Origin: Amycolatopsis sp. DSM 110486
GTDB lineage: Bacteria > Actinomycetota > Actinomycetes > Mycobacteriales > Pseudonocardiaceae
Assembly (NCBI RefSeq): GCF_019468465.1
Contig: NZ_CP080519.1
Coordinates: 6,565,001-6,629,000, forward strand
Direction of reading: 5' to 3'
Length of the DNA: 64,000 bases
Shown: positions 32,113 through 42,715 of the stretch, piece after piece
How positions within the stretch are numbered: position 1 is the first letter of the stretch
How the letters are laid out: each line of letters opens with the position of its first letter
Notes under the pieces: model-generated
What the model saw: the letters and a program-made list of their open reading frames with translations, nothing else
Told to the model about the DNA's origin: nothing
Databases searched by the model: none
Translations under genes and position numbers: made by a program

Positions 32113-32568
32113 TCAGCCGGCCAGCTGCCGCTTCACCTCCGCCGCGACCCGGCCGCCCTCCGCGCGCCCCGCGATCTTCGGCTGTACCGCCTTCATCACC
32201 GCGCCCATCCCCGCCATCCCGGACGCGCCGGTGCTCGCCACGGCGTCCGTCACCAAGGCCGTCAGCTCCTCGTCCGAAAGCTGCGCCGGCAGGTAGCTCG
32301 TGAGGACCTCCGCTTCGGCGCGTTCGCGGTCGGCAGATTCGGCGCGGCCGGCGCCCGCGAAGGCCTCGGCGGCATCGCGGCGTTTTTTCACCTCGCGGGT
32401 GATGATCTTCTGAACCTCGTCGTCGGAGAGCTCGCGGTGGGTGTCGCCCGCGGTTTCCTCGTAGCCGATGGCCGAGAGCGTGAGCCGCAGCGTCGCGGAG
32501 CGAAGCTGGTCGCGCGCCTTGATGGCGGTGGTGAGGTCGTCGTGGAGGGTCTGCTTGAGCGTGGTCAT
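32113..32568 (-). CDS. GatB/YqeY domain protein
   Basis: The 151-residue protein is a stand-alone YqeY-type domain: [31 protein letters not shown] at the N terminus, [15 protein letters not shown], and the C-terminal [26 protein letters not shown] signature shared with the tail of GatB. The domain is thought to bind tRNA; the exact role of the free protein is unknown. It is divergent from fmt. Confidence 0.88.
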   Translation of the reverse strand: MTTLKQTLHDDLTTAIKARDQLRSATLRLTLSAIGYEETAGDTHRELSDDEVQKIITREVKKRRDAAEAFAGAGRAESADRERAEAEVLTSYLPAQLSDEELTALVTDAVASTGASGMAGMGAVMKAVQPKIAGRAEGGRVAAEVKRQLAG

Positions 32569-32611
32569 CCCCCGATCCTGGCACCACCGCCGCGGCGACG
32601 CGCGGGTCTTC

Positions 32612-32617
32612 TAGACT
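32612..32617 (+). promoter_or_regulatory. -10 box TAGACT for the fmt transcript
   Basis: TAGACT ends 5 nt before GTG 32623 and 8 nt before ATG 32626, placing the predicted transcription start at or next to a start codon that opens a micro-ORF. Confidence 0.55.
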
Positions 32618-32622
32618 CGACC

Positions 32623-32664
32623 GTGATGTCCAACCAGTACGAATCGCTTCCGGAGGTGCGGTGA
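32623..32664 (+). CDS. Leaderless micro-ORF upstream of fmt (12-13 codons)
   Basis: GTG-ATG-TCC opens a frame reading (V)[12 protein letters not shown] and stops at TGA 32662-32664. The last base of the stop is the first base of the fmt ATG, and the fmt ribosome binding site ggagg (32652-32656) lies inside the micro-ORF. With the -10 box directly upstream it would be read by a leaderless ribosome and couple fmt translation. Whether the peptide itself matters is unknown. Confidence 0.55.
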   Translation: MMSNQYESLPEVR

Positions 32665-33590
32665 TGAGGCTCGTTTTCGCCGGTACCCCCGAACCCGCGG
32701 TGCCCTCGCTGCGCGCTCTGCTCGAATCCGGCCGCCACGAGGTCGTCGCGGTGGTGACGCGCCCCGACGCCCAGGCCGGTCGCGGCCGCCGCGTCGTGCG
32801 CTCGCCCGTCGGGGCGCTCGCCGACGAGCACGGCATCGAGGTGCTCACGCCCGCGCGCGCCGGGGACCCCGCGTTCCTCGCGCGCCTCACGGAGCTGGCG
32901 CCCGACGCGTGCCCCGTCGTCGCGTACGGGGCGCTGTTGCCGCAGTCCGCGCTCGACATCCCGGTCCACGGCTGGGTGAACCTGCACTTCTCGCTGCTGC
33001 CCGCGTGGCGCGGCGCCGCGCCGGTGCAGTCGGCGATCCGCGCGGGTGACGAGATCACCGGCGCCAGCACGTTCCGCATCGTCAAGGAGCTCGACGCCGG
33101 GCCCGTCTTCGGCGTCGTCACCGAGAAGATCGGCCCGGCGGACACCTCGGGTGTGCTGCTGGGCCGGCTCGCCGAGTCGGGCGCGCACCTGCTGCTGTCC
33201 ACCATGGACGGCATCGAGGACGGCACGCTGCGGGCCGTCGAGCAGTCCGCCGACGGCATGACCTACGCGCCGAAGGTGACGGTCGAAGACGCTCGCGTAT
33301 CGTTCGCTGACCCGGCCGCGGCGGTCGACCGGCAGATCCGCGCGGTGACGCCGGAGCCGGGCGCGTGGGCGGAGTTCCGCGGCGAGCGCTTCAAGCTGGG
33401 GCCCGTCACGGTGGTCGACGAACCGGGCCCGGCGCCGGGCGAGCTCGTGGTCGAGCGCAAGCGCGTGCTCGTGGGCACGGCGACGAAACCGGTGCGGCTG
33501 GGCGAGGTCCAGGCATCGGGCAAGAAACGGATGGCGGCCACCGACTGGGCGCGCGGTACACGGATCGAAGAGGGAGAGCGCCTGCGGTGA
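32664..33590 (+). CDS. fmt: Methionyl-tRNA formyltransferase
   Basis: Formylates initiator Met-tRNA using 10-formyltetrahydrofolate. The 308-residue protein has [16 protein letters not shown] at the N terminus and the catalytic block [20 protein letters not shown] with the conserved Asn and His, then the C-terminal OB-like domain. ATG 32664 is 7 nt from ggagg and preferred to GTG 32661. It overlaps rsmB by 4 nt. Confidence 0.95.
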   Translation: MRLVFAGTPEPAVPSLRALLESGRHEVVAVVTRPDAQAGRGRRVVRSPVGALADEHGIEVLTPARAGDPAFLARLTELAPDACPVVAYGALLPQSALDIPVHGWVNLHFSLLPAWRGAAPVQSAIRAGDEITGASTFRIVKELDAGPVFGVVTEKIGPADTSGVLLGRLAESGAHLLLSTMDGIEDGTLRAVEQSADGMTYAPKVTVEDARVSFADPAAAVDRQIRAVTPEPGAWAEFRGERFKLGPVTVVDEPGPAPGELVVERKRVLVGTATKPVRLGEVQASGKKRMAATDWARGTRIEEGERLR

Positions 33591-35011
33591 ACGAGCGTGG
33601 GGAACGGCGGCCGTCCAGGCCGCAGCGGGGCCGGCCGGCTCCGCGCAAAGAGGGACCGCGCCGTCCGCCGGAGGTCGATCCGGCCCGCCAGGCCGCGTTC
33701 GACGTGCTGCGCGCGGTGCGCGAGAAGGACGCGTACGCGAACCTCGTGCTGCCGCAGCTGCTTCGCGAACGTCGCATCACCGGCCGCGACGCGGCGCTGG
33801 CCACCGAGCTCACGTACGGCGCTTCACGCGCCCAGGGCCTGCTCGACGCCGTGATCGGCGCTTGCGCCGAGCGGCCGATCGAGAAGACGGACCCGATGGT
33901 GCTCGACGCGCTGCGCCTCGGCGTCTACCAGCTGCTGCGCACGCGCATCCCGGAGCATGCGGCCGTCGGGTCCACTGTAGACCTCGTGCGCGCCGAAGCC
34001 GGTTCGTGGGCAACGGGGTTCGCCAACGCGATCCTGCGCTCGGTGTCCGCAAAGGACGAACAGGCCTGGCTCGACGAGCTGGCACCCGACGAGTCGGCCG
34101 ACCCGATCGGCTCGTACGCACTGCGCACGGCGCACCCGCGCTGGGTCGCGCGCTCCTTCGCGGAAGCGCTGGGCGACAAGGGTGCGGAGCTGAAGGCGGC
34201 GCTCGAAGCCGACGACGCCCGCCCCGAGGTGCACCTGGTCGCGCGCCCCGGCGAGATCAGCGCCGACGAGCTGGCCGCGATCACGGGCGGCGACGTCGCC
34301 CCGTACTCGCCCTACGGCGTGCGCCTGCCCGCCGGCGCCGGTGACCCGGCCGACGTCGAGCCGGTGCGCGAACGCCTCGCCGCCGTGCAGGACGAGGGCA
34401 GCCAGCTGTGCGCGATCGCCGCCACGAAGGTGCCGCTCGAAGGTTCCGACGAACGCTGGCTCGACCTGTGCGCCGGCCCCGGTGGCAAGGCCGCGCTGCT
34501 CGGCGCGCTCGCGGCGATCAGCGGCGCCCGCGTGGATGCCGTCGAGAAGGCCCCGCACCGCGCCAAGCTCGTGGAGAACGCCACCCGCGGCCTGCCGGTC
34601 AAGGTGCACGTCGCCGACGGCCGCGAGTCCGGCCTCGAACCGGGCTACGACCGCGTGCTCGTCGACGCGCCGTGCAGCGGCCTCGGCGCCCTGCGGCGGC
34701 GGCCGGAAGCCCGCTGGCGCCGCAAGCCCAGCGACGTCTCCGACCTGACGAAGCTGCAGGCCGAGCTGCTCACGGCCGCGCTGGACCTGGTCCGGCCGGG
34801 CGGTGTGGTCACCTACGTCGTGTGTTCGCCGCACCTCGCCGAGACCGAGGGCGTCGTCGGCGAGATCGCTCGCCGCACCAAGTCGGAGGTCCTCGACGCA
34901 CGCGAGTTCTTCCCGGGCGTGCCGCAGCTTGGCGACGGCCCGTACGTGCAGCTGTGGCCCCACCGCCACGGCACCGACGCGATGTTCTGCGCCACCCTGC
35001 GCAAACCGTGA
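33587..35011 (+). CDS. rsmB: 16S rRNA m5C967 methyltransferase (RsmB/Sun family)
   Basis: SAM-dependent RNA cytosine-5 methyltransferase. The 474-residue protein starts with a basic Arg/Pro-rich tail, then a NusB-like domain ([22 protein letters not shown]), then the catalytic domain with [15 protein letters not shown] for [19 protein letters not shown] (motif IV) and [12 protein letters not shown] (motif VI) supplying the two cysteines. GTG 33587 overlaps the fmt stop; the next gene overlaps in the same way. Confidence 0.93.
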   Translation: MNERGERRPSRPQRGRPAPRKEGPRRPPEVDPARQAAFDVLRAVREKDAYANLVLPQLLRERRITGRDAALATELTYGASRAQGLLDAVIGACAERPIEKTDPMVLDALRLGVYQLLRTRIPEHAAVGSTVDLVRAEAGSWATGFANAILRSVSAKDEQAWLDELAPDESADPIGSYALRTAHPRWVARSFAEALGDKGAELKAALEADDARPEVHLVARPGEISADELAAITGGDVAPYSPYGVRLPAGAGDPADVEPVRERLAAVQDEGSQLCAIAATKVPLEGSDERWLDLCAGPGGKAALLGALAAISGARVDAVEKAPHRAKLVENATRGLPVKVHVADGRESGLEPGYDRVLVDAPCSGLGALRRRPEARWRRKPSDVSDLTKLQAELLTAALDLVRPGGVVTYVVCSPHLAETEGVVGEIARRTKSEVLDAREFFPGVPQLGDGPYVQLWPHRHGTDAMFCATLRKP

Positions 35012-35511
35012 GAGACCTCGGCCTGGTCGCGAGCTCGTGCGGTGGGCTGGACACCCGGTTCACCGCCGAGCTGGCCCGCCCCGCCGCCACGCGCGGCTGG
35101 CGCCTCGCGGTCACGCTGACGCCCGTCGCCCACCGCTGGCTGGAGGCGACGGGCGGGCTGACCGAGCTGGCCGCCACCACCGACCTGCCGGTCCGCAGCG
35201 TCTCGCGCCTGCCCGGCGAGCCGCGCCCGCACCCGGACCCGTCGGTGTTCCTCTTCGCCCCCGCGTCGGCCAACTCCCTGGCCAAGCTCGCCCTGGGCAT
35301 CGCCGACAACCAGGCGCTGACCCTGCTCGGCGACGTCCTCGGGGCGCCCGGGATCACGATCGTGGTGGCCTATCAGATCCAGGACACGCGGGTGCACCAC
35401 CCGGCCTGGCAGCGTCACCTGGACACGCTGAAGTCGGCGGGTGTCCGCCTTCACCGCCTCGACCCCCGGCGGCCGTGGTCGGAAGTCCTCGACCTCCTGC
35501 CTGGCGCGTAA
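35008..35511 (+). CDS. Flavoprotein of the CoaC/Dfp-like fold
   Basis: The 167-residue protein resembles the phosphopantothenoylcysteine-decarboxylase fold: an N-terminal LVASSCGGLDTRF, LTPVAHRWLEATGG and FAPASANSLAKLALGIADN, matching the PATANxxAKxAxGIADN FMN loop seen in CoaBC. Substrate unknown. It is the last gene of the fmt-rsmB operon by overlap and is followed by a strong hairpin. Confidence 0.8.
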   Translation: MRDLGLVASSCGGLDTRFTAELARPAATRGWRLAVTLTPVAHRWLEATGGLTELAATTDLPVRSVSRLPGEPRPHPDPSVFLFAPASANSLAKLALGIADNQALTLLGDVLGAPGITIVVAYQIQDTRVHHPAWQRHLDTLKSAGVRLHRLDPRRPWSEVLDLLPGA

Positions 35512-35520
35512 GAACGAAAA

Positions 35521-35555
35521 ACGGGTGTGTCCCCGGAAACCGAGGACACACCCGT
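35521..35555. terminator. Bidirectional terminator between flavoprotein gene and alkaline phosphatase
   Basis: acgggtgtgtcc (35521-35532) is perfectly complementary to ggacacacccgt (35544-35555), with aaaa before the stem serving as a T tract for the - strand gene. Confidence 0.85.
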
Positions 35556-35565
35556 CAGCAGAACG

Positions 35566-36951
35566 TCAGCGCAGGTGCAGCGCACGCTTCAGCGTCGAGA
35601 ACACGTCGGTCTGGTTGGTCAACCCGACGATGTTCGCGGCCTGCGGCCCGTAGCCCGCGATGCGGACCTGGGTGCCGGTGTGCGACTGCGAGCCGCCCGT
35701 CTCGGCGGTGCCGTAGGCGATCGTCATGTTCGAGCCCTCGTTGGTGACCAGCGTGGCGGTGAGGCCCGGGGTGGCGGTGGGCTCCACGATCTGGCTGCTG
35801 TGGCCGTGGTCGGCCGTCACGAGCACGAGGGTGTCGCGGTGGCTGCGGGCGTACGCCAGGCCCGCGGCGATCGCGGAGTCGAAGTCGACCGTCTCGCCGA
35901 TCTGGCCGCACGGGTCGGCCGCGTGGTCCTGCTTGTCGATGCTGGCGCCCTCGACCTGCAGGAAGAAGCCCTTGTCGCTGTGGCGGTCGTCGAGCAGCTC
36001 GATCGCCTTGCGGGTCTGGTCGGCCAGCTTCGGCTGGGTCTTCGGCAGCGCCGGGTTCGGGGTGCAGCGGGCCGGCTGGGTGCCACCGTGGACCGCGGCC
36101 GGGCCGGTCCAGTTCACCGGCATGTTGTTCGCGGCGAACAGGCCGAGAACCGGCTTGTCCTTCTTCGCCTTCGCCAGGTCGGCGGCGGTATTGACGACGT
36201 TGTAGCCGGCCGCCTTCGCCTGGTCCAGCACGGTCTTGCCCTTGAACTTGCCGGCCGTCACCTTCTGGTCGAAGAAGGCCGCGCCGCCGCCGAGCAGGAC
36301 GTCGGGGCGGGTCTGCACCAGCTGCTCGGAGATCGAGCCGGCACCACCGTTCTCCTTGGCGTTCTGCGCGCACTTGGCGGTCGTCTCGACCGGGCCCTTG
36401 CAGTCGCGGCTGACGACGTGCGAGCCGAGCACGGCCGGGGTCGCGTCCTGGACCTCGGCGGTCGTGACGTCACCGGTGCGCAGGCCGCCGCGCTTGGCCA
36501 GCTCGAGGATCGTCGGCACGGGGTTGCCGTACGCGTCGACCGAGATCGCGCCGTTGTAGGTCTTGGTGCCGGTGGCCCAGCCGGTGCCGGACGCGGCCGA
36601 GTCGGTCACGTAGTTCGGCTTGCCGGGGTTGTTCTGCTCCACGGCGTACGTGGTGTAGTCGCCGGTCAGCGGGAGCTCGTCCATCGCGAGCCGCCCGGCC
36701 GCGCCGCGCTCGTAGTTGCGCGCCGCCGTGATCTCCGACTGGCCCATGCCGTCGCCGATGAACAGGATCACGTTGCGCGCGGTGCCGCCCTGGATCGCGT
36801 TGCGGACGTCCTGCGTGCGGTCACCCGCGGAGGCCGTGCGCGACGTCGCGGTGTCCGAAGTCGCCAGGGCGACCGGGGCCGCGGCGATCAGCGCGGCGCC
36901 GAGCGCGCCCGCGGTCAGCCACTTGCGGCGGCCGGCGAAGAGCGTTCTCAT
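35566..36951 (-). CDS. phoA: Secreted alkaline phosphatase
   Basis: Hydrolyses phosphate monoesters outside the cell. The 461-residue protein begins with a signal peptide (RRKWLTAGALGAALIAAAPVALA) and has NVILFIGDGMGQSEITAAR for metal binding, TDSAASGTGWATG with the nucleophilic serine, and VLVTADHGHSSQIV with further metal ligands. Length and order fit the E. coli PhoA superfamily. It stands alone and divergent from rpe. A Pho-box-like repeat is not convincing. Confidence 0.94.
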   Translation of the reverse strand: MRTLFAGRRKWLTAGALGAALIAAAPVALATSDTATSRTASAGDRTQDVRNAIQGGTARNVILFIGDGMGQSEITAARNYERGAAGRLAMDELPLTGDYTTYAVEQNNPGKPNYVTDSAASGTGWATGTKTYNGAISVDAYGNPVPTILELAKRGGLRTGDVTTAEVQDATPAVLGSHVVSRDCKGPVETTAKCAQNAKENGGAGSISEQLVQTRPDVLLGGGAAFFDQKVTAGKFKGKTVLDQAKAAGYNVVNTAADLAKAKKDKPVLGLFAANNMPVNWTGPAAVHGGTQPARCTPNPALPKTQPKLADQTRKAIELLDDRHSDKGFFLQVEGASIDKQDHAADPCGQIGETVDFDSAIAAGLAYARSHRDTLVLVTADHGHSSQIVEPTATPGLTATLVTNEGSNMTIAYGTAETGGSQSHTGTQVRIAGYGPQAANIVGLTNQTDVFSTLKRALHLR

Positions 36952-37109
36952 GCAGTTTCTCCTCGGATGGGGATTAATCCGGAAACTCCGGCTCGGGCTA
37001 TTAGTCCGCGTGCATGTGTTCCGCGCGCATCATCCGGATGATCGTTGGATGTCCGAAAAGAGAACAGCGGGCCGCCGCAGCCGGTTCACGACGGTTAACA
37101 GGCCCGACC

Positions 37110-37115
37110 TAGACT
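37110..37115 (+). promoter_or_regulatory. -10 box TAGACT for leaderless rpe
   Basis: TAGACT ends 6 nt before the rpe GTG at 37122 with no ribosome binding site between, matching the leaderless pattern common in this window. Confidence 0.55.
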
Positions 37116-37121
37116 CGGGGC

Positions 37122-37808
37122 GTGGCCGATCGACCCCTCATCGCACCCAGCATCCTGTCCGCGGACTTCGCCCGGCTCGGCGAGGAGATCGCGGCGATCG
37201 CGCACCCCGGGGAGACCCGCGCCGACTGGGTCCACGTGGACGTGATGGACGCGCACTTCGTGCCCAACCTGACGCTCGGGCTGCCCGTGGTCGAGGCGCT
37301 GCTGAAGTCCACCGACGTGCCGATCGACTGCCACCTGATGATCGACGACCCGGACCGCTGGGCGATCGGGTACGCCGAGGCCGGCGCCTACAACGTCACG
37401 GTCCACGTGGAAGCCGCGAACGACCCGGTCAAGCTCGCGAAGGACCTGCGCGCGGCCGGGGCGAAGGCAGGCCTGTCGGTGAAGCCCGGCACCCCGATCG
37501 AGCCCTACCTCGAGACCCTCAAGCACTACGACACGCTGCTCGTGATGTCCGTGGAGCCCGGGTTCGGCGGCCAGTCGTTCATCCCCGACGTGCTGGAGAA
37601 GGTGCGCACCGCGCGCCGCCTCGTCGACACCGGCCACCTCAAGCTCGTGGTCGAGATCGACGGCGGGATCAACGCCGAGACCATCGAGCAGGCCGCCGAA
37701 GCCGGCGTCGACTGCTTCGTCGCCGGGTCCGCCGTCTACGGAGCGGACAACCCGGGCCTGGCGGTCGCGGCGCTGCGTGAACAGGCCGCGCGCCACCGCG
37801 CGAACTGA
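37122..37808 (+). CDS. rpe: Ribulose-phosphate 3-epimerase
   Basis: Interconverts ribulose-5-phosphate and xylulose-5-phosphate in the pentose phosphate pathway and so feeds the riboflavin precursor pool. The 228-residue TIM barrel has [30 protein letters not shown] with metal ligands, [15 protein letters not shown] and [13 protein letters not shown]. It lies upstream of the riboflavin genes in the same direction. Confidence 0.96.
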   Translation: MADRPLIAPSILSADFARLGEEIAAIAHPGETRADWVHVDVMDAHFVPNLTLGLPVVEALLKSTDVPIDCHLMIDDPDRWAIGYAEAGAYNVTVHVEAANDPVKLAKDLRAAGAKAGLSVKPGTPIEPYLETLKHYDTLLVMSVEPGFGGQSFIPDVLEKVRTARRLVDTGHLKLVVEIDGGINAETIEQAAEAGVDCFVAGSAVYGADNPGLAVAALREQAARHRAN

Positions 37809-37900
37809 CCCCGCGCCCGGGGAAGCACCGGGGTACGGGCGGGTGTTGGATGGAGGGATCACCGGGTTCGGACGGTGACGGCGGCGAGGAGGCAGCAGCA

Positions 37901-38506
37901 GTGTTCACCGGGATAGTCGAGGAGATCGGCGAAGTCACCGCGGTCGAGCAGGACACCAACATGGCGCGGCTCACGGTGCGTGGCCCCTTGGTCACGTCCG
38001 ACGCGAACCACGGCGACTCGATCGCCGTCAGCGGGGTGTGCCTGACGGTCGTGGCCGTCTCGGAGGGTGGGTTCACCGTCGATGTGGTGAACGAGACACT
38101 CGCGCGCTCCAGCCTCGCCAAGGTGGCCGTGGGCGACGCCGTGAACCTCGAGCGCGCCACCCCCGCGGGCGGCCGCCTCGGAGGGCACATCATGCAGGGT
38201 CACGTCGACGGCACGGGCGTCTTCCTGTCCCGCGACGACACGGGCGTGACCACGTTCGCCCTGCCCACGGGCCTGGGGAAGTACGTCGTCGAGAAGGGCT
38301 CGATCGCCGTCGACGGTGTGTCGCTGACTGTGGCTTCGATCACCGACGAGCAGTTCTCCGTGGCGCTGATCCCCACCACGCTCGAGGCCACGACGCTCGG
38401 CCGGCGTGAGGCGGGCGACCTCGTGAACCTCGAAGTGGACGTCGTCGCGAAGTACGTCGAGAAGCTCGCGATCCCACATCTGGCCGCGAGCGCGCACAAT
38501 GTCTGA
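37901..38506 (+). CDS. ribE: Riboflavin synthase alpha subunit
   Basis: Dismutates two 6,7-dimethyl-8-ribityllumazine to riboflavin and the pyrimidine donor. The 201-residue protein shows the two homologous lumazine-binding barrels, the first opening with FTGIVEEIGEV and the second around GHIMQGHVDGTG, with the typical SGVCLTVV and DGVSLTVASI repeats. GTG 37901 follows gcgaggaggcag and gives the standard N terminus. No RFN riboswitch was recognised in the 92-nt gap after rpe. Confidence 0.95.
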   Translation: MFTGIVEEIGEVTAVEQDTNMARLTVRGPLVTSDANHGDSIAVSGVCLTVVAVSEGGFTVDVVNETLARSSLAKVAVGDAVNLERATPAGGRLGGHIMQGHVDGTGVFLSRDDTGVTTFALPTGLGKYVVEKGSIAVDGVSLTVASITDEQFSVALIPTTLEATTLGRREAGDLVNLEVDVVAKYVEKLAIPHLAASAHNV

Positions 38507-38536
38507 CGTTCGGTCCGACGGTACGAAGGAGCAGCC

Positions 38537-40828
<2,292 letters not shown>

Positions 40829-40836
40829 CCGGCGGA

Positions 40837-41613
40837 CTACGGCTCCAGGTCGACGACGATCGGAGCGTGGTCCGACGGGCCCTTGCCCTTGCGGGCTTCA
40901 CGGTCCACATAGGAATCGTGTACGGCCTTGGTGAACGGCTCGTTGCCGTACACGAGGTCGATGCGCATGCCGCGGTTGTTGGGGAAGTTCCCGGCGCGGT
41001 AGTCCCAGTACGTGAACGGGTGGTCGTACTTCAGCGGGCGCGGGAACACGTCCGCCAGCCCGAGGTCGCGCAGGCGGGCCAGCGCCGCGCGTTCGGGTTC
41101 GGTCACGTGGGTGGAGCCGTCGAACAGCGACCGGTCCCACACGTCGGAGTCGGTGGGGGCGACGTTGAAGTCGCCGAGCACGGCGAACGGTGTCTCCGAC
41201 AGCTCTGCCGCGACGGTCGTACGCAAGGCTTCGAGCCATTCGAGTTTGTACGCGTAATGCGGGTTGTCGGGCTCCCGGCCGTTGGGCACATACACCGACC
41301 ACACCCGCACGCCGCCGCAGGTGGCGCCGACGGCGCGGGCTTCCGAGGCGCCTTCGAACCGCGGTTCGCCCGTGAGGCCGCGGACCACGTCGTCGAGGCC
41401 CACGCGCGAGACGATCGCGACGCCGTTCCACCGGCCGAGTCCGTAGGCGGCGACGTCGTAGCCGAGCGCCTTCACCTCGTCGGCCGGGAACGCTTCGGTG
41501 GTGTTCTTGAGCTCCTGCAAGCAGAGCACGTCGGGTGCCGAGTGCTCGAGCCAGTCGAGCACGCGGGGCAGCCGCGGCACGATCGAGTTGACGTTCCAGG
41601 TCGCGATCCTCAC
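40837..41613 (-). CDS. xthA: Exodeoxyribonuclease III
   Basis: AP endonuclease and 3'-5' exonuclease of base-excision repair. The 258-residue protein has the metal-dependent phosphodiesterase fold: MRIATWNVNSIVPRL, CLQELKNTTEAFP with the metal Glu, YVPNGRE, LGDFNVAPTDSDVWD and the C-terminal GPSDHAPIVVDL. GTG 41613 is chosen because upstream in-frame codons show no homology and overlap the neighbouring hairpin. Confidence 0.94.
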   Translation of the reverse strand: MRIATWNVNSIVPRLPRVLDWLEHSAPDVLCLQELKNTTEAFPADEVKALGYDVAAYGLGRWNGVAIVSRVGLDDVVRGLTGEPRFEGASEARAVGATCGGVRVWSVYVPNGREPDNPHYAYKLEWLEALRTTVAAELSETPFAVLGDFNVAPTDSDVWDRSLFDGSTHVTEPERAALARLRDLGLADVFPRPLKYDHPFTYWDYRAGNFPNNRGMRIDLVYGNEPFTKAVHDSYVDREARKGKGPSDHAPIVVDLEP

Positions 41614-41626
41614 GACCGCCAGGATA

Positions 41627-41662
41627 GGGGTGCGTGGCCCGGGGCACCCGGCCACGCACCCC
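41627..41662. terminator. Terminator hairpin after the serine protease gene
   Basis: ggggtgcgtggcc (from 41627) pairs with ggccacgcacccc (to 41662). It follows the protease stop by about 28 nt on the - strand and sits immediately upstream of xthA. Confidence 0.8.
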
Positions 41663-41690
41663 CGCTCGGGGTGTCTCGAACAAGCCCGGC

Positions 41691-42407
41691 TCAAACTCCC
41701 GCGGTGGTGCGGATCCACGAGCGGCTGGTGGCGACGCTCGCGTAGTTGTTGGTGCCGCGGGTGTTCGTGCCGCTCTGGTTCTGCACGGTCGACGCGACGC
41801 CGACCTGTACGCCGTTCGAGACCTCGGGGCCGCCCGAGTCGCCCTTCCACGCGGCGCCGTTGATCCCGACGCTCTGGATCGCGCGGCCGCCGTACGCGTC
41901 GGTGGAGCGGCCGGTGACCTGCACGTTGGTGACCTTCAGCGCCGACGCAGGCGGGCCGGTCGGGGTCGTGCGGCCCCAGCCGTAGAGCTGGTTGGTGCTG
42001 CCGGTGGCCGGGTCGGCGCTGCCGAGGGTGATCGGCTTGGCCGTGGTGGCCTGCGCGAGGTGCAGGAGGGCGATGTCGCCGTTGGGTGACTCTTCCTCGC
42101 GGTCGACGGCGATCTTGGTGCCGCCGAAGAGCGTGTTGGTGCCCACGCGCACGTACATGCCGCTGCCGTCTTCGTCGAGGCAGTGCACGGCCGTCATCAC
42201 CCAGCGCGACGCGACGACCGTGCCAGAGCAGTTGAAGCCCTGGAAGTCGCGGCCCGGGGTGTTGACGTAGACCTGGGCGCCCCAGCTGACGGCGGGCGCG
42301 GTGCCGCCGCCCACGATGTTCGTCTGCGCGGTGGCGGCGGTGCCGCCGGCCAAGGTCAACGCGGCCACTGCGGCTGTAACCGCGCCGGCGAAACGGATGC
42401 TTCTCAA
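41691..42407 (-). CDS. Secreted trypsin-like serine protease (S1 family)
   Basis: The 238-residue precursor has a signal peptide (FAGAVTAAVAALTLAGG) ending near ATAQ, and a mature N terminus NIVGGG that resembles activated trypsins, so the propeptide is minimal. The catalytic triad is complete: His75 in TAVHC, Asp111 in NGDIALL and Ser191 in GDSGGP. It is expected to act extracellularly on proteins. It is monocistronic with a terminator downstream. Confidence 0.93.
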   Translation of the reverse strand: MRSIRFAGAVTAAVAALTLAGGTAATAQTNIVGGGTAPAVSWGAQVYVNTPGRDFQGFNCSGTVVASRWVMTAVHCLDEDGSGMYVRVGTNTLFGGTKIAVDREEESPNGDIALLHLAQATTAKPITLGSADPATGSTNQLYGWGRTTPTGPPASALKVTNVQVTGRSTDAYGGRAIQSVGINGAAWKGDSGGPEVSNGVQVGVASTVQNQSGTNTRGTNNYASVATSRSWIRTTAGV

Positions 42408-42715
42408 GGGAGGATCCTTTCGGTGGGGACCGGAAGAGCCGGGTCTCGGCTGGGACGGACCGTAATCAGCGCGTCACCCGGCGGGGAACCGACGAAGGTC
42501 GCGCGTGTCCGAATCACCCGACTTCCGTCGGGCCGGGGGAGCGCGGTGGGCCCGGGATCGGGCATCGGGCGGGCAAGGGTTGCGCCCTAGCCGTGCACTG
42601 GATGGCTCCCGTGTACCGGGGCCTCGCAAATCTGTCGGGGCCGCGCCATAGTCCATCCATGCCCCCGCCTCCACCCTCAACGGAGGCGCTACGCGCCACT
42701 GCGTAGATTTGGGAG
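42408..42715. other. Gene-free divergent region between protease and uvrC
   Basis: About 308 nt without a credible gene. A small hairpin cccgac-ttcc-gtcggg lies at 42517-42532. TAGATT at 42704-42709 ends 6 nt before the uvrC GTG and is a likely leaderless promoter box. Nothing else was recognised. Confidence 0.5.

Noticed and set aside
37084..37099. Pho-box-like GTTCAC/GTTAAC repeat between phoA and rpe
   Set aside because: Only two poor units with 10-nt instead of 11-nt spacing, closer to rpe than to the phosphatase gene.
37809..37900. Possible FMN riboswitch ahead of ribE
   Set aside because: The conserved RFN element sequences are missing and the gap is too short.
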